A stretch of DNA of 64,000 nucleotides from Xanthobacteraceae bacterium (GCA_019635635.1 JAHBZB010000002.1:434001-498000); one strand, 5' to 3'. Positions 29,839 through 39,358 are shown, counted from the stretch's first letter. Made by a program: numbers and translations. Notes: a model not told the origin generated them from the letters alone.

Positions 29839-31089
29839 CTACTCCGCCTTGGCGTCGGACTTCTTCTTCGTGTTCTTCTTGTCGGTCTTGTCGTTCTTCT
29901 TCTGCGGCGTGTCTTTTTTCTTCGGATCGCCCTGGAAGGTCGGCGTCTGCGGCTGCGCCTGCGGCGCGGCGGCGGGTTGCGGCGCGTTTTCCTGCTTGTC
30001 TTTCTGGAAGTCGCGCCAGCGCGCGACATTCTTCAGGTGCTGCTCGTAGGTTTCGGCAAACACATGCCCGCCGGTGCCATCGGCGACGAAATAGAGTTCC
30101 TTGGTACGCGACGGGTTCGCGACCGCCTCGAGCGAGGCGCGGCCCGGATTGGCGATCGGTCCGGGCGGCAGCCCGGTGATGGTGTACGTATTATAAGGTG
30201 TCGCCTGCTCGACATCGGCGCGCGTCAGCGAGCGGCCGAGCGAGCCCTTGCCGCCGACGAGGCCGTAAATGATCGTCGGATCGGACTGAAGCCGCATCTT
30301 CTTCTGCAAGCGATTATAAAACACCGCCGCGACCCGCGTGCGTTCGCTTGCGACCGCGGTTTCCTTTTCCACGATCGACGCGAGCGTGACGAATTCGTTG
30401 ATGTCCTTGATAGGCAGATCGGTTGCGCGCCGCGACCAGATTTCGTCGACCAGCCGCTTGTGCGCCGCCAGCATGCGCTGGAGCAGTTGCTCGCGCGTGG
30501 TGCCGCGGGTCACGCGGTAGGTTTCCGGCAGCAATGCGCCTTCGGGCGGAATTTTCTGAATCGGCCCGCTCAGAATTTCGGAATCGTTCAGGCGCTGGAT
30601 GATCTGTTGCGTCGTCAATCCTTCCGGGATCGTGACGGTGTGCTGGATCGACTTGCCTTCGATGATCGTCTCCAGCACCTCGCTCATGCTGGCGCCCTTC
30701 TCGAAGACGTATTCACCGGCTTTGAGTTTTTCGGTCGCGCCCATCAGCACCGCGCCCACGACGAACAGCGTCGGGTTGTCGATCACGCCTTCCTTGCGCA
30801 AGAGCTCGGCCATGTCACGCAAGCCGGTGCGCGGCGGAATGTTGACCGCGCGCTCACGGTCGAGCGGACCAGGCGCGCCGAATTTCTGGCTGCCGTAATA
30901 AAGCGCGCCGCCGACCACGACCGAAAGCAAGAGCAGGATCGTGAAGATGGCGTTGCCGATAATCACGATGGGATGGCGCGCGCGGCGCGACGGCGGCGGC
31001 GGAAGGCGATCGGGCATCAGCGCCTGTTTCGGGCTGCGCGGATTGACGATCGGACGATCGTCATAATGTTCGTCGTCGTTGCCGGCCAT
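29839..31089 (-). CDS. mltG: Endolytic murein transglycosylase MltG
   Basis: The 416-residue protein has a short basic cytoplasmic part, one membrane helix near residues 42-66 (VIIGNAIFTILLLLSVVVGG), a LysM-like segment, and the YceG/MltG catalytic domain. The catalytic glutamate is in VTLASIVEKETAV, and AVFYNRLQKKMRLQSDPTII and GLPPGPIANPG follow. MltG cleaves nascent glycan strands and sets their length. After the domain there is a tail of about 70 residues rich in Lys, Gln, Pro and Asp ending KKKSDAKAE, not needed for catalysis. It stands downstream of fabF in the minus-strand operon. Confidence 0.93.
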   Translation of the reverse strand: MAGNDDEHYDDRPIVNPRSPKQALMPDRLPPPPSRRARHPIVIIGNAIFTILLLLSVVVGGALYYGSQKFGAPGPLDRERAVNIPPRTGLRDMAELLRKEGVIDNPTLFVVGAVLMGATEKLKAGEYVFEKGASMSEVLETIIEGKSIQHTVTIPEGLTTQQIIQRLNDSEILSGPIQKIPPEGALLPETYRVTRGTTREQLLQRMLAAHKRLVDEIWSRRATDLPIKDINEFVTLASIVEKETAVASERTRVAAVFYNRLQKKMRLQSDPTIIYGLVGGKGSLGRSLTRADVEQATPYNTYTITGLPPGPIANPGRASLEAVANPSRTKELYFVADGTGGHVFAETYEQHLKNVARWRDFQKDKQENAPQPAAAPQAQPQTPTFQGDPKKKDTPQKKNDKTDKKNTKKKSDAKAE

Positions 31090-31187
31090 GCGGTCCCGTC
31101 CGTCTTTTTATCGTTCCGACGGCCCGCCCCCGAACCGCATTCTCAAGAAGCTAAGGCCAAATGTGGCCAAAGCTGGAAGCACACGAA

Positions 31188-32447
31188 TTAGTGAGCTTTG
31201 CGGAAGATCAGCGACGCATTGGTGCCGCCGAAGCCGAAGGAATTGGAAAGCACGGTGTTGATTTCGCGCTTCTTCGGCGTGTGTGGCACGAGATCGATCG
31301 GCGTCTCGCGCTCCGGATTGTCGAGATTGAGGGTCGCGGGTGCGACCTGATCGCGCATCGCAAGCAGACAGAAGATCGCTTCGACCGAGCCCGCCGCGCC
31401 CAGAAGATGGCCGATCGACGATTTCGTGGACGACATCGAAATCTTGGAAGCCGCGTTGCCGACCAGACGCTCGACCGCGCCGAGCTCAATGGTGTCGGCC
31501 ATGGTCGAGGTGCCGTGCGCGTTGATGTAGTCGAGATCGGACGCGCCGATGCCCGCGCGCTTCAGCGCCATGGTCATGCAGCGGAACGCGCCATCGCCGT
31601 CTTCCGACGGCGCGGTGATGTGATAGGCGTCGCCCGAAAGACCGTAGCCGACGATTTCGCCGTAGATCTTCGCGCCGCGTGCCTTCGCGTGTTCGTATTC
31701 CTCGAGCACGACGACACCCGCGCCCTCGCCCATCACGAAGCCGTCGCGGTCTTTATCGTAAGGACGCGATGCTTCGGTCGGGCGGTCATTATAAGAAGCG
31801 CAAAGCGCATGCATCGCGGAGAAACCGGCGAGCGCCATACGGCCGACGGGAGATTCCGTGCCGCCCGCGACCATCACGTCGGCGTCGCCCCACTGGATCA
31901 GCCGCGCGGCGTCGCCGATCGCATGCGCGCCGGTCGAACAGGCCGTCACCACCGAATGGTTCGGGCCTTTCAGTCCGTGCTGAATGGAGACGTAGCCGGA
32001 AGCGAGATTGATTAGGCGGCCGGGAATGAAGAACGGCGAAACGCGGCGCGGGCCTTTTTCTTTCAATGTAATCGCCGTGTCGGCGATGCCTTCGATGCCG
32101 CCGATGCCGGAGCCGATCAAAACGCCGGTGCGCTCCTGATCTTCCTTGGCTGTCGGCTTCCAGCCTGCATCGTCGAGCGCCTGGGTCGAGGCCGCGACGC
32201 CATATAGAATAAAGTCATCGACCTTGCGGCTTTCCTTCGCTTCCATCCACTGGTCGCGATTGAAAGTGCCGTCGGAGCCGTCGCCTTTGGGAATAACGTG
32301 CGCGATCTGGCAGCGAAGATCGGCGACTTCGAATTCGTCGATCTTCTTCGCGCCGCTCTTGCCTTCGAGCAGGCGCTTCCACGTCGTTTCGACGCCGCAA
32401 CCGAGCGGCGATACCATCCCCAGCCCGGTGACGACAACGCGACGCAT
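31188..32447 (-). CDS. fabF: 3-oxoacyl-[acyl-carrier-protein] synthase II
   Basis: The 419-residue KAS II opens MRRVVVTGLGMVSPLGCGVE. The Cys-His-His triad is seen: Cys in VTACSTGAHAIGDA, His in NAHGTSTMADTIE and His in SSIGHLLGAAG. The C-terminal GFGGTNASL loop is complete. It elongates acyl-ACP with malonyl-ACP. Its start lies 66 bases after the acpP stop, the usual acpP-fabF pair. Confidence 0.97.
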   Translation of the reverse strand: MRRVVVTGLGMVSPLGCGVETTWKRLLEGKSGAKKIDEFEVADLRCQIAHVIPKGDGSDGTFNRDQWMEAKESRKVDDFILYGVAASTQALDDAGWKPTAKEDQERTGVLIGSGIGGIEGIADTAITLKEKGPRRVSPFFIPGRLINLASGYVSIQHGLKGPNHSVVTACSTGAHAIGDAARLIQWGDADVMVAGGTESPVGRMALAGFSAMHALCASYNDRPTEASRPYDKDRDGFVMGEGAGVVVLEEYEHAKARGAKIYGEIVGYGLSGDAYHITAPSEDGDGAFRCMTMALKRAGIGASDLDYINAHGTSTMADTIELGAVERLVGNAASKISMSSTKSSIGHLLGAAGSVEAIFCLLAMRDQVAPATLNLDNPERETPIDLVPHTPKKREINTVLSNSFGFGGTNASLIFRKAH

Positions 32448-32513
32448 TTTTCTGGAATCCCGTTTGAGGCGCGGGCCGAAACCGACGCCGCCCGCGCTCT
32501 GTCGAAGTCCCGG

Positions 32514-32753
32514 TTAGGACTTCGCGTTCTTTTCGAGGAACTTAACGGCGTCGCCGACGGTCAGGATGGTTTCCGCCGCGTCGTCCGGAATCTCGCAGCC
32601 GAATTCCTCTTCAAAGGCCATGACCAGCTCGACCGTGTCGAGCGAGTCCGCGCCCAGATCGTCGATGAAGCTCGCCTTGTCGTTCACCTTCTCGGCTTCA
32701 ACGCCGAGATGTTCGACAACGATCTTTTTAACCCGTTCGGCAATGTCGGCCAT
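32514..32753 (-). CDS. acpP: Acyl carrier protein
   Basis: The 79-residue ACP reads [18 protein letters not shown] and has the phosphopantetheine-serine motif [20 protein letters not shown] near residue 37. It carries growing acyl chains on Ser. The start at 32753 is the canonical one; the frame happens to stay open to 32849. About 270 bases without a gene separate it from fabG, enough for its own promoter, as expected for a highly expressed protein; I see no other feature in that gap. Confidence 0.97.
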   Translation of the reverse strand: MADIAERVKKIVVEHLGVEAEKVNDKASFIDDLGADSLDTVELVMAFEEEFGCEIPDDAAETILTVGDAVKFLEKNAKS

Positions 32754-33022
32754 TGATACACCCTTGGTCGCCCGCAAGCTTTGTTCGATTGTGCCGCGAG
32801 ATTTTCCCCCCGCAGCGGGTCCGGCCTTCTTTGTCCGATTGTCGAGCACCGCGCCAGCGAAAAATGCAGGGGTTCCCCGGCACCTTCCGGACGCGGCCCC
32901 GCGGTCAGAGCCAAGGCCGCAGCGGTCGTAACATACCCATTTGCCCTGTCAAAGCGGGCTTTCCCGGCCCAATGCCTTGAAGCGCATAGCTTTTCCGGCG
33001 CCTTCAGCGACGCCGGAAGGCT

Positions 33023-33760
33023 TTAGAGCATCGCCATGCCGCCGTTGACGTGAATCGTCGCCCCGGTGACGTAAGCCGCCTCGTCCGAGGCGAGATAAAC
33101 CGCCGCCGCCGCAATGTCCTCGGAGGTGCCGAGACGCTTTGCCGGGACCGAATCCAGAATCGCCTTCTTCTGTGCCTCGTTGAGCGCATCCGTCATGGGC
33201 GTGGCGATGAAGCCGGGCGCGATGCAGTTCGCGGTCACGTTGCGGCTTGCGAGTTCTGCCGCGAGCGATTTGGTCATGCCGACCATGCCGGCCTTGGCGG
33301 CGGCGTAGTTGCCTTGGCCCGCGTTGCCGGTGAAGCCCACAATCGAAGTAATGCCGATGATGCGGCCGAAGCGCTTCCTCATCATGTCCTTCGCCGCCGC
33401 GCGCGCAAGGCGAAAGGTGGCAGTGAGGTTGACTGCGATCACCTGATCCCAGTCTTCGTCTTTCAGGCGGATGAAGATGTTGTCCTTGGTGATGCCCGCG
33501 TTGTTCACGAGGATGTCGACGCGCTCCATCTTCTCGTTCGCGGAGGGAATGAGCGCTTCGACAGCCGCCGGATCGGAAAGATTGCAGGGCAGCACGTGAA
33601 CGCGGTCTTTCAGTTCGCTGGCCACCGCATCGAGCGCATCCTTGCGTGTGCCGGAAATCGCGACCGTCGCGCCCTGCGCGTGCAGTGCTTTGGCAATCGC
33701 GGTGCCGATGCCGCTCGACGCGCCGGTAACGAGCGCGGTTTTTCCCGAAAGATCGAACAT
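33023..33760 (-). CDS. fabG: 3-oxoacyl-[acyl-carrier-protein] reductase
   Basis: The 245-residue SDR has the NADPH loop TGASSGIGTAIA, NNAGITKDN, and the catalytic Ser-Tyr-Lys in ITSIVGFTGNAGQGNYAAAK. The C-terminal AAVYLASDEAAYVTGATIHV and GGMAML are typical FabG. It reduces 3-oxoacyl-ACP. It follows fabD by 11 bases on the minus strand, so fabD-fabG-acpP-fabF are together. Confidence 0.96.
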   Translation of the reverse strand: MFDLSGKTALVTGASSGIGTAIAKALHAQGATVAISGTRKDALDAVASELKDRVHVLPCNLSDPAAVEALIPSANEKMERVDILVNNAGITKDNIFIRLKDEDWDQVIAVNLTATFRLARAAAKDMMRKRFGRIIGITSIVGFTGNAGQGNYAAAKAGMVGMTKSLAAELASRNVTANCIAPGFIATPMTDALNEAQKKAILDSVPAKRLGTSEDIAAAAVYLASDEAAYVTGATIHVNGGMAML

Positions 33761-33771
33761 GGACTTTATCC

Positions 33772-34713
33772 TTATGCTTTCGCCGCTTTATAGGCCGCGA
33801 CATCGTCGGGCGTGCCGACGGGCTGGCCGGAAACTTCTTTCGCAATGCGCTTCAAGAGACCGGTCAGCACCTTGCCCGAACCGGCTTCCACGATCTTGGT
33901 GACGCCATTGCTCGCCAGATACTGCACGCATTCGCGCCAGCGCACCGTGCCCGTCACCTGCTTCACCAGAAGATCGACGATTTCTTTCGGATCGCTCACC
34001 GCGCTTGCGGTCACGTTCGCGACCACCGGCACCACCGGCTTGTTCACCTGAACTTTCGCGAGCGCCTCGCGCATCGCATCCGCCGCCGGCTGCATCAGCG
34101 CGCAATGGAATGGCGCGGAAACGGGGAGCATCATCGCGCGGATGCTTTTGCCTTTCGCGAGTTCGGCCGCGCGCTCTACCGCGGCCTTGCTGCCGGAAAC
34201 CACCACCTGCCCGCCGCCGTTGTCGTTGGCTACGTCGCAGACTTCGCCTTGCGCCGCTTCAGCGGCCAATGCCTTCGCGGCATCGAGTTCGAAACCAAGA
34301 AGCGCCGCCATGGCGCCGGTGCCGACCGGCACCGCCTTCTGCATCGCCTGCCCGCGAATTTTCAGGAGCTGCGCCGCGTCCGTGATCGAGAACGCACCCG
34401 CGGCCGCGAGCGCGGAATATTCCCCGAGCGAGTGACCGGCGACGAACTTCACGTCGCGCGCAAGATCGAGCCCGGCCTCGGCTTCCAGCACCTTCACCAC
34501 CGCCACCGAAACCGCCATTAGCGCGGGCTGGGCGTTCTCTGTGAGCGTCAGGGTCTCCTGCGGGCCTTCCCACATGACGGCAGAGAGTTTCTGGCCGAGG
34601 GCAGCGTCCACCTCGTCGAATACGGCCTTCGCCGCCGGAAAGGCTTCCGAGAGTGCCTTGCCCATGCCGACCGCCTGGCTGCCCTGACCCGGAAAGGTGA
34701 ATGCGAGTGCCAT
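33772..34713 (-). CDS. fabD: Malonyl-CoA:ACP transacylase
   Basis: The 313-residue protein opens MALAFTFPGQGSQAVGMGKA and has the nucleophile elbow VAGHSLGEYSALAAAG (catalytic Ser) and catalytic His in PVSAPFHCALMQPAADAM. It loads malonyl groups on ACP. It is the first gene of the fatty-acid operon; upstream on the same strand lies a small secreted protein gene with about 80 bases between. Confidence 0.97.
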   Translation of the reverse strand: MALAFTFPGQGSQAVGMGKALSEAFPAAKAVFDEVDAALGQKLSAVMWEGPQETLTLTENAQPALMAVSVAVVKVLEAEAGLDLARDVKFVAGHSLGEYSALAAAGAFSITDAAQLLKIRGQAMQKAVPVGTGAMAALLGFELDAAKALAAEAAQGEVCDVANDNGGGQVVVSGSKAAVERAAELAKGKSIRAMMLPVSAPFHCALMQPAADAMREALAKVQVNKPVVPVVANVTASAVSDPKEIVDLLVKQVTGTVRWRECVQYLASNGVTKIVEAGSGKVLTGLLKRIAKEVSGQPVGTPDDVAAYKAAKA

Positions 34714-34795
34714 TTCATCCCCGAATTGTCGTGATTTTCGCAGGCTTTGGACACGCGCGGACGAAACGAGTCAAGCCGCGCGGAACTTGCCGCGG

Positions 34796-35200
34796 TCAGC
34801 AGCCAAGCCCCGCGATCGACGTTTTCACCTCATCGAGCATCAAGAGCAGCGCGGCCCCTTCTTCGGGTAGCGGACGTGCTTTCAGATAGTGCCGTTCGGC
34901 TTCGATGAAGTATTCGCAAGCTGAGAGCCGATAGCCGTCCTCGTCCTCAAGCTGTGCTTGGCCGAAGCACTGGCTCACCATGCCAAGCCACGCCTCGTTG
35001 CCCGGATGATTGCCCGCCGCATCGTCCTCGGCAATCTGGCACCAGGCCGCCATTTCCAGATCCTGCGGCCAGACCTTCGCGCGCATGCGATAGACGTCGC
35101 CCAGATAAAGTCGAAAGGAAACGCCGTCCGGTCCCTCCGGCACGATTGCTGCCGCCGGGAAGCTCGCAAGAAAGAGCAGTAAAACCGCAAAGATACGCAT
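34796..35200 (-). CDS. Secreted hypothetical protein, about 134 residues
   Basis: The product has a signal peptide (RIFAVLLLFLASFPAAA) and a mature acidic part with the motif-like DVYRMRAKVWPQDLEMAAWC, AEDDAAGNHPGNEAWLGMVSQC, CEYFIEAERHYLKARPLP and a C-terminal Cys. Four cysteines remain in the mature part, enough for two disulfides in the periplasm. No family is recognised. The start at 35200 is chosen because GGAG lies about seven bases upstream; an ATG at 35218 adds six residues. Codon use and composition match the neighbours. Confidence 0.65.
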   Translation of the reverse strand: MRIFAVLLLFLASFPAAAIVPEGPDGVSFRLYLGDVYRMRAKVWPQDLEMAAWCQIAEDDAAGNHPGNEAWLGMVSQCFGQAQLEDEDGYRLSACEYFIEAERHYLKARPLPEEGAALLLMLDEVKTSIAGLGC

Positions 35201-35279
35201 AACCCGTCTCCACCCCATCCGGAGGCTATAGTCCGCATCTTTGCAAATTCTTAAGGGATATTAACCATTTAGGCTGTGC

Positions 35280-35307
35280 TTGCCTTCCCTGCGAAATCCC
35301 CTATAAA
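35280..35307 (+). promoter_or_regulatory. Candidate sigma-70 promoter for the rpsF operon
   Basis: TTGCCT (35280-35285) and TATAAA (35302-35307) are separated by 16 bases, close to the housekeeping consensus. They sit about 170 bases upstream of rpsF, just before the structured leader. Assigned by eye. Confidence 0.5.
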
Positions 35308-35343
35308 CCGCGCCTTCTGCCGGTCCTAGGCCGGAAGCTGAAC

Positions 35344-35452
35344 GGAGGGTGGTTGCGAAGCCACAGGGTCAATCGACCCGGCCTCCCGTGTTTCCGCCTC
35401 TGAGATGTTTCGAGCCTTCGCGAAGGCTCGGAGGGCTCGGCGCCAGACCGGC
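35344..35452 (+). promoter_or_regulatory. Structured 5' leader of rpsF-rpsR
   Basis: Three nested elements are visible in the leader. GGAGG (35344-35348) pairs with CCTCC (35382-35386) and encloses GTGGTT-GCGA-AGCCAC, a hairpin with a GNRA loop, and GGGTC-AATC-GACCC, giving a possible three-way junction. Then a perfect 20-bp palindrome, CGAGCCTTCG/CGAAGGCTCG (35411-35430), and a GGCGC/GCGCC-type hairpin near 35439-35454 precede the rpsF ribosome-binding site. Leaders of rpsF in other phyla bind the S6:S18 complex for feedback. Whether this one does is inference. Confidence 0.5.
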
Positions 35453-35473
35453 GCAACATAGGAAGGCTAATCC

Positions 35474-35914
35474 ATGCCGCTTTACGAGCATGTCTTTCTC
35501 GCGCGTCAGGACGTGACCGCGCAGCAAGTCGAAGAAATGATTTCCCAGTACAAGGGCGTAATCGAAGCCGGTAACGGCTCGGTGCCCAAGCAGGAATACT
35601 GGGGCGTGAAATCCCTCACCTACCGCATCCGCAAGAACCGCAAGGCGCACATGGCGTTGCTCAACATCGACGCGCCGGCCGCCGCCGTGCAGGAGATGGA
35701 GCGGCAGATGCGGATTTCCGAAGACGTCATCCGTTTCATGACCGTGAAGGTCGAAGCGCTCGAAGAAGGTCCGTCTGCCATGATGCAGAAGCGCGACCGC
35801 GACGAGCGCCGCGACGGCGAGCGCCGTTCGCGCCGCGACCGTGACGGCGAAGAAGGCGGCGACGACAACAATGCCGCGTCGTCGTCCGACGACTCGAACG
35901 AGGAGGCAAACTAA
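35474..35914 (+). CDS. rpsF: 30S ribosomal protein S6
   Basis: The 146-residue protein opens [20 protein letters not shown] and has the S6 ferredoxin-like fold with [20 protein letters not shown] and [16 protein letters not shown]. After about residue 100 there is a highly charged tail ([18 protein letters not shown], then acidic and Ser/Asn-rich [16 protein letters not shown]), longer than in E. coli S6, whose C-terminus is glutamylated. S6 pairs with S18 on the 30S platform. Its stop shares one base with the rpsR start (TAATG). Confidence 0.96.
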   Translation: MPLYEHVFLARQDVTAQQVEEMISQYKGVIEAGNGSVPKQEYWGVKSLTYRIRKNRKAHMALLNIDAPAAAVQEMERQMRISEDVIRFMTVKVEALEEGPSAMMQKRDRDERRDGERRSRRDRDGEEGGDDNNAASSSDDSNEEAN

Positions 35915-36162
35915 TGGCCATGGGTGCATCCGGCGGCCAGCGCCGTCCGTTCTTCCGCCGCCGCAAGACCTGCCCGTTCTCGGGCGAGAACGCGCCGAAG
36001 ATCGACTACAAGGACACGAAGCTTTTGCAGCGCTACATCTCCGAGCGCGGCAAGATCGTTCCGGCCCGCATCAGCGCGGTCTCCACGCTGAAGCAGCGCG
36101 AACTCGCGACCGCGATCAAGCGCGCGCGCTTCCTCGGCCTGCTGCCTTACGTTCTGAAGTAA
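35914..36162 (+). CDS. rpsR: 30S ribosomal protein S18
   Basis: The 82-residue protein has a basic N-terminus followed by [40 protein letters not shown] and the C-terminal [20 protein letters not shown]. This is the full S18. A single Cys in KTCPF is not the zinc-ribbon type of zinc-binding S18 paralogues. It binds S6 and 16S rRNA on the platform. Translation is coupled to rpsF. Confidence 0.97.
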   Translation: MAMGASGGQRRPFFRRRKTCPFSGENAPKIDYKDTKLLQRYISERGKIVPARISAVSTLKQRELATAIKRARFLGLLPYVLK

Positions 36163-36180
36163 GAAACGAAATCAAGAGTC

Positions 36181-36239
36181 GCGCGGGAGTTCGCCCGCGC
36201 GGCGATGGTTGGGGCGGAAATTCCTTCCGCCTCTAACCG
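36181..36239 (+). promoter_or_regulatory. Two adjacent hairpins between rpsR and the DUF2232 gene
   Basis: GCGCGGG (36181-36187) pairs with CCCGCGC (36194-36200) around AGTTCG. Next, GGTT (36207-36210) and GGCGGAA (36213-36219) pair with TTCCGCC (36225-36231) and AACC (36235-36238). Neither has a T-run. They may reduce expression of the distal genes or protect the 3' end of the rpsF-rpsR message; the downstream ribosome-binding site is free. Confidence 0.5.
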
Positions 36240-36263
36240 CCGGAAAGGGCGGGACAGCTGACG

Positions 36264-37256
36264 ATGGCAAAGATCATTCTTATCGGCCTGGCGGCGGGTG
36301 CTGCTTCCGCGCTCCTGTTCGCGTCGATCGTGTCCGGCAACGTGCTGTCGGTGTTCCTGTTCTATTTTTCGGCACTTCCCCTGATGCTTGCGGCCATCGC
36401 CTGGACGCATGTGGCGGGTCTCGTCGCCGTTGCCTTCGGCGCGCTCGCGCTCGGCATGGCGCTCAATTTCTGGATCGGCCTGATGTACGTCGCGGTCGTA
36501 GGCGCGCCTGCTTATGTGCTCGCTTATATGGCGATGCTCGGCCGGGAAACCGCGCCCGCAAGCGCCGGCAACGCACCACAGATGGAATGGTATCCGGTGG
36601 GCCGGGTCATCGTCTGGGCGGCGCTGATCGCGTTCGGCCTGGCTGCGATTGCCGTGCTCCAGTTCGGCCTGAACTTCGAAACCTATCAGACCATGATCCG
36701 CGCCTCCTTCGAGAAGGTGCTCCGCTTGCAGGCCGGTATTGCCGCCGATCAGCCGTTGAAGCTGCCCGGCGTGCAGAACCCGGAAGCGTTCCTGAATACG
36801 CTGGTCGCGATCATGCCGGCGGCGGCCGCCGTGCTCGCAATGCTGACCAACCTGCTCAATCTCTGGCTGGCCGCCCGCATCGCGCGCGTCTCCGGCAAGC
36901 TGCAACGTCCGTGGCCGGACCTGACCACGATCTCGATGCCGCTCGGCGTCGCCTTTGCGCTTGCAGCCGCGCTCGTGATTTCCTTCTTCAGCGGCATGCC
37001 GGGCTTTCTCGCGGCGATCGGGATTTCGGTGCTGACGGTCGCCTATGCGCTTGCCGGCTTCTCGGCGTTGCACGCAATCACGCGCGGCCGCGCCGCGCGG
37101 ATCTGGGTTTTGATCGGTACCTGGCTCGCCGTGATCCTGTTCGGCTGGCCGCTCATTTTCGTCGCGCTGTTCGGGATCGCGGATTCGATTTTCGATTTCC
37201 GCAACCGCGCGTCGCGCAAACCGCCCTTCCCGCCCATTCAATCGAACAGAAGCTAA
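36264..37256 (+). CDS. DUF2232 family integral membrane protein
   Basis: The 330-residue protein has eight or so hydrophobic segments, opening [20 protein letters not shown] and including [21 protein letters not shown] periplasmic or cytoplasmic loop around residues 90-110 ([17 protein letters not shown]) and the C-terminal half [18 protein letters not shown] match the DUF2232/YybS group. In Hyphomicrobiales this gene regularly lies between rpsR and rplI, as here, yet its role is unknown. It is followed by rplI after 13 bases. Confidence 0.8.
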   Translation: MAKIILIGLAAGAASALLFASIVSGNVLSVFLFYFSALPLMLAAIAWTHVAGLVAVAFGALALGMALNFWIGLMYVAVVGAPAYVLAYMAMLGRETAPASAGNAPQMEWYPVGRVIVWAALIAFGLAAIAVLQFGLNFETYQTMIRASFEKVLRLQAGIAADQPLKLPGVQNPEAFLNTLVAIMPAAAAVLAMLTNLLNLWLAARIARVSGKLQRPWPDLTTISMPLGVAFALAAALVISFFSGMPGFLAAIGISVLTVAYALAGFSALHAITRGRAARIWVLIGTWLAVILFGWPLIFVALFGIADSIFDFRNRASRKPPFPPIQSNRS

Positions 37257-37269
37257 AGGAGTACATCAG

Positions 37270-37881
37270 ATGGAAGTCATTCTACTCGAGCGCGTCGCCA
37301 AGCTCGGCCAGATCGGCGACACCGTGAAGGTCAAGGACGGTTTCGCCCGCAATTTCCTGTTGCCGAACGGCAAGGCGCTGCGTGCGACCGAAGCCAACAA
37401 GAAGAAATTCGAGGGCATGAAGGCGCAGATCGAAGCGCAGAACTTGGAGCGCAAGAACGAAGCCGAAGCGGTCGCGAAGAAGCTCGACGGCAAGTCGGTC
37501 ATTCTCGTCCGTCAGGCCGGCGAAACCGGCCAGCTTTACGGCTCGGTCTCGACCCGCGACATCGCGGATGCGCTCACCAAGGACGGTTTCACCGTCGAGC
37601 GCCGCCAGATCGTGCTGAACGCGCCGATCAAGACCATCGGTCTGCACGTGCTCCCGGTCGCGCTGCATCCGGAAGTCGAAGTGAAGATCACCGCCAACGT
37701 GGCCCGCACTCCGGACGAAGCCGAGCGGCAGGCACGCGGCGAAGATCTCACCGTCTCGCGGACCGATCAGGAAGAAGAACAGGCACAGGCCAAGGTCGAT
37801 GCCGAGAAGTTCTTCGAGGCGACCCCGGACGAGCTCAAGCCGGAAGAAGCGGCACCTGCCGAGGAAGCACCCAAGGCATAA
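37270..37881 (+). CDS. rplI: 50S ribosomal protein L9
   Basis: The 203-residue protein opens [20 protein letters not shown] and carries [20 protein letters not shown], the L9 N-terminal signature. A long connecting helix follows ([15 protein letters not shown]) and then the C-terminal RNA-binding domain ([14 protein letters not shown]). The C-terminal extension rich in Glu and Ala, ending APAEEAPKA, makes it longer than the 149-residue E. coli protein, as is normal in Hyphomicrobiales. It ends the operon and is followed by an intrinsic terminator. Confidence 0.96.
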   Translation: MEVILLERVAKLGQIGDTVKVKDGFARNFLLPNGKALRATEANKKKFEGMKAQIEAQNLERKNEAEAVAKKLDGKSVILVRQAGETGQLYGSVSTRDIADALTKDGFTVERRQIVLNAPIKTIGLHVLPVALHPEVEVKITANVARTPDEAERQARGEDLTVSRTDQEEEQAQAKVDAEKFFEATPDELKPEEAAPAEEAPKA

Positions 37882-37900
37882 CTTCAGGCTAACATTCGCG

Positions 37901-37936
37901 AAAACCCCGGAACGGCGCAGCCCTTCCGGGGTTTTT
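37901..37936 (+). terminator. Intrinsic terminator of the rpsF-rplI operon
   Basis: AAAACCCCGGAA (37901-37912) pairs with TTCCGGGGTTTT (37924-37935), with an 11-base loop and a following T-rich run (GTTTTTCTTT). It lies 20 bases after the rplI stop. Confidence 0.9.
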
Positions 37937-38060
37937 CTTTGCAGGCCTGCGCCGAACTTTTTGCAATTGCCTTGCCTTCGCGTTTGCGCTTCAATTTTCG
38001 CATCCGCAAGTTGGCGGCTCGACGAGACGGACGCCGGTCGCGGAGACGACGAGGTGTGCC

Positions 38061-39323
38061 ATGTTCGAGCGTGTTGTCCGGGGCATTTTCTCTTCCATCG
38101 TCAAGCAGGGATCGCTGGAAATCGCGGTCGCGGATGGCCCTTATTTCGCCGTCGGCGACGGCACGGGCGATCCGATCCGCATTCGGTTCAAAAGCCGCCT
38201 TGCGCTGGTCCGCTCATTGATTAATCCCGAGCTTCGTTTCGGCGAAGCCTTCATGAACGAGGGCTTTGTAATCGAGCGCGGCGACATCGCGTCGCTCCTC
38301 GACCTCGTTCTCCGGCAGACCGGCACCCACGCGCCGACGCCGACTGCGTGGCTTTTCGACGCCGCGCGCTACCTCACGCGGCGCTTCGAACAGTTCAATC
38401 CGCGCGGGCGGGCGCGGCAGAACGTGCATCACCACTACGATCTCGACGGGCGGCTTTATTCCTTGTTTCTCGACGCGGACAAGCAATATTCCTGCGCCTA
38501 TTTCGAAACGCCGGACCAGTCGCTCGACGACGCGCAGCTCGCCAAGAAGCGCCATCTCGCGGCGAAGCTGATTTACGACAGGCCGGGCTTGTCCACGCTC
38601 GACATCGGCTGCGGCTGGGGCGGGCTCGGGCTTTATCTAGCGGAAATGGCGGGCGCCAAGGTCACCGGCGTGACGCTCTCCGACGAACAATTCGCGGTTG
38701 CGAACCAGCGCGCCGCCGAGAAGCATCTCGAAAAACAGGTCGAGTTCCGGCTACAGGACTACCGCGACGTACCGGAAACCTTCGACCGTATCGTTTCGGT
38801 CGGCATGTTCGAGCATGTCGGCGTCGATCACTACAACAGGTTCTTCAAGAAGGTCGCCTCGCTCCTGAAGCCTGACGGCGTCGCCGTGCTGCATTCCATC
38901 GGCCGTTCCGACCGGCCGACTGCGACCAGCGCCTGGATCGCGAAATACATCTTCCCCGGCGGCTATATCCCTTCGCTTTCCGAGGTCATCCCGGCGGTCG
39001 AGCGCGCGCACCTGATCGTCACCGACATCGAAATCCTGCGGCTGCATTATGCCGAGACGCTCAAAGCCTGGCGCGAGCGTTTCCTCGCACATAGGGAAGA
39101 AGTGCTGGCGCTTTACGACGAACGCTTCTGCAAGATGTGGGAGTTCTATCTTGCGGCTTCGGAAATGGCGTTCCGCCACCGGCATTTGATGGTGTTCCAT
39201 ATCCAGATGGCGCAACGGCAGGATGCCGTGCCGCTTACGCGGGGCTATATCGACGACGCCGAAAAGCGGCTCCGGGTGATCGAACGCAATGTCAAGCGGC
39301 CGCTCAGGTTGGCGGGAGAATAA
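38061..39323 (+). CDS. cfa: Cyclopropane-fatty-acyl-phospholipid synthase family protein
   Basis: The 420-residue protein has an N-terminal lipid-binding-like domain of about 100 residues and a SAM-dependent methyltransferase domain. Motif I is TLDIGCGWGGLGLYLAE, then VTGVTLSDEQFAVANQRA, SVGMFEHVGVDHYNRFF and the conserved C-terminal LHYAETLKAWRERF. These are CFA synthase marks; the enzyme adds a methylene bridge to unsaturated acyl chains in membrane phospholipids. HHHYDLDGRLYSLFLD is close to the lipid-site region of the family. Several paralogues exist in Hyphomicrobiales, so the exact product is not certain. It stands alone between two terminators or promoters. Confidence 0.88.
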   Translation: MFERVVRGIFSSIVKQGSLEIAVADGPYFAVGDGTGDPIRIRFKSRLALVRSLINPELRFGEAFMNEGFVIERGDIASLLDLVLRQTGTHAPTPTAWLFDAARYLTRRFEQFNPRGRARQNVHHHYDLDGRLYSLFLDADKQYSCAYFETPDQSLDDAQLAKKRHLAAKLIYDRPGLSTLDIGCGWGGLGLYLAEMAGAKVTGVTLSDEQFAVANQRAAEKHLEKQVEFRLQDYRDVPETFDRIVSVGMFEHVGVDHYNRFFKKVASLLKPDGVAVLHSIGRSDRPTATSAWIAKYIFPGGYIPSLSEVIPAVERAHLIVTDIEILRLHYAETLKAWRERFLAHREEVLALYDERFCKMWEFYLAASEMAFRHRHLMVFHIQMAQRQDAVPLTRGYIDDAEKRLRVIERNVKRPLRLAGE

Positions 39324-39358
39324 ATCCCGCGCACCCCGCAGCCAAATTTTGCCGTCAA

